Assembly: GCA_011176555.1 (NCBI GenBank)
Contig: DUEF01000218.1
Span: forward strand, 1-5,495
Reading direction: 5' to 3'
Source of the DNA: Caldilineae bacterium
GTDB lineage: Bacteria > Chloroflexota > Anaerolineae > J102
Length of the DNA stretch: 5,495 nucleotides
The translations under genes and the position numbers were made by a program. Of the stretch, positions 5,474 to 5,495 are shown piece by piece. Each line of letters opens with the position of its first letter. Positions within the stretch are counted from its first letter, which is position 1. The notes beneath the pieces were generated by a model, which saw nothing but the letters and a program-made list of their open reading frames with translations, was not told the origin of the DNA and made no database searches.

Positions 5474-5491
5474 TTTTGCAAAGGAGCAAAA
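5474..5491 (+). promoter_or_regulatory. Ribosome-binding site of the next gene, within a small hairpin
   Basis: AAAGGAG (5480-5486) is a near-perfect Shine-Dalgarno with 9 bases left before the window ends, so a start codon is expected at or just after 5496. TTTTGC (5474-5479) and GCAAAA (5486-5491) flank it and can pair, leaving AAAGGA in the loop. Bases 5341-5473 hold no gene; their content is the repeats listed here, with no convincing promoter. Confidence 0.6.
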
Positions 5492-5495
5492 CACA

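Overview
This 5.5 kb stretch is ordinary-looking chromosomal bacterial DNA, GC-rich at a rough estimate. It carries six protein genes, one of them cut by the left edge, and the leader of a seventh gene just off the right edge. The Thr/Pro-rich lipoprotein with a LysM plus M23 layout, near-perfect TATAAT boxes almost touching start codons, and REP-like palindromes fit a Chloroflexota (Anaerolineae-like) genome. That assignment is an inference from style, not from a marker gene. There are no rRNA or tRNA genes, CRISPR arrays or transposases.

Layout, left to right. Bases 1-618 (+) hold the C-terminal 205 residues of a cyclase-family (kynurenine formamidase-like) hydrolase. Bases 619-826 are a convergent intergenic gap. 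It holds a large nested palindrome (637-797), and an intrinsic terminator (807-852) that belongs to the opposing gene. Three genes then run leftward on the minus strand: msrA (3975-3427), a class I SAM-dependent methyltransferase (3322-2552) and a lipid-anchored LysM/M23 cell-wall protein (2494-827). The msrA to methyltransferase gap is 104 bp with no obvious terminator, so those two may be co-transcribed. The lipoprotein has its own TATAAT box in the 57 bp gap, bracketed by two inverted copies of a CATGT(C)TTGGTCATG element.

Bases 3976-4100 form a divergent promoter region. Leftward, msrA has a -35/-10 pair and a strong Shine-Dalgarno. Rightward, a PIG-L/LmbE-type deacetylase (4101-4913) starts 7 nt after a perfect TATAAT and looks leaderless. 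It overlaps by 8 bp a small, all-helical, unrecognised protein (4906-5340), so those two form a translationally coupled pair. Bases 5341-5495 contain repeated CCGACAAAC words, a 16-bp inverted repeat and, at the very end, an AAAGGAG ribosome-binding site inside a small hairpin. This is a structured leader for the next gene.

Functionally the window mixes housekeeping and envelope jobs: oxidative protein repair (msrA), cell-wall remodelling (M23 lipoprotein), deacetylation of a sugar or glycolipid (PIG-L) and a small-molecule hydrolase. I found no convincing new multi-gene system. The most interesting signals are regulatory or structural: the bracketed promoter at 2482-2543, the leaderless starts, the three-way-junction palindrome at 712-765, and the repeat-rich leader at 5325-5491.
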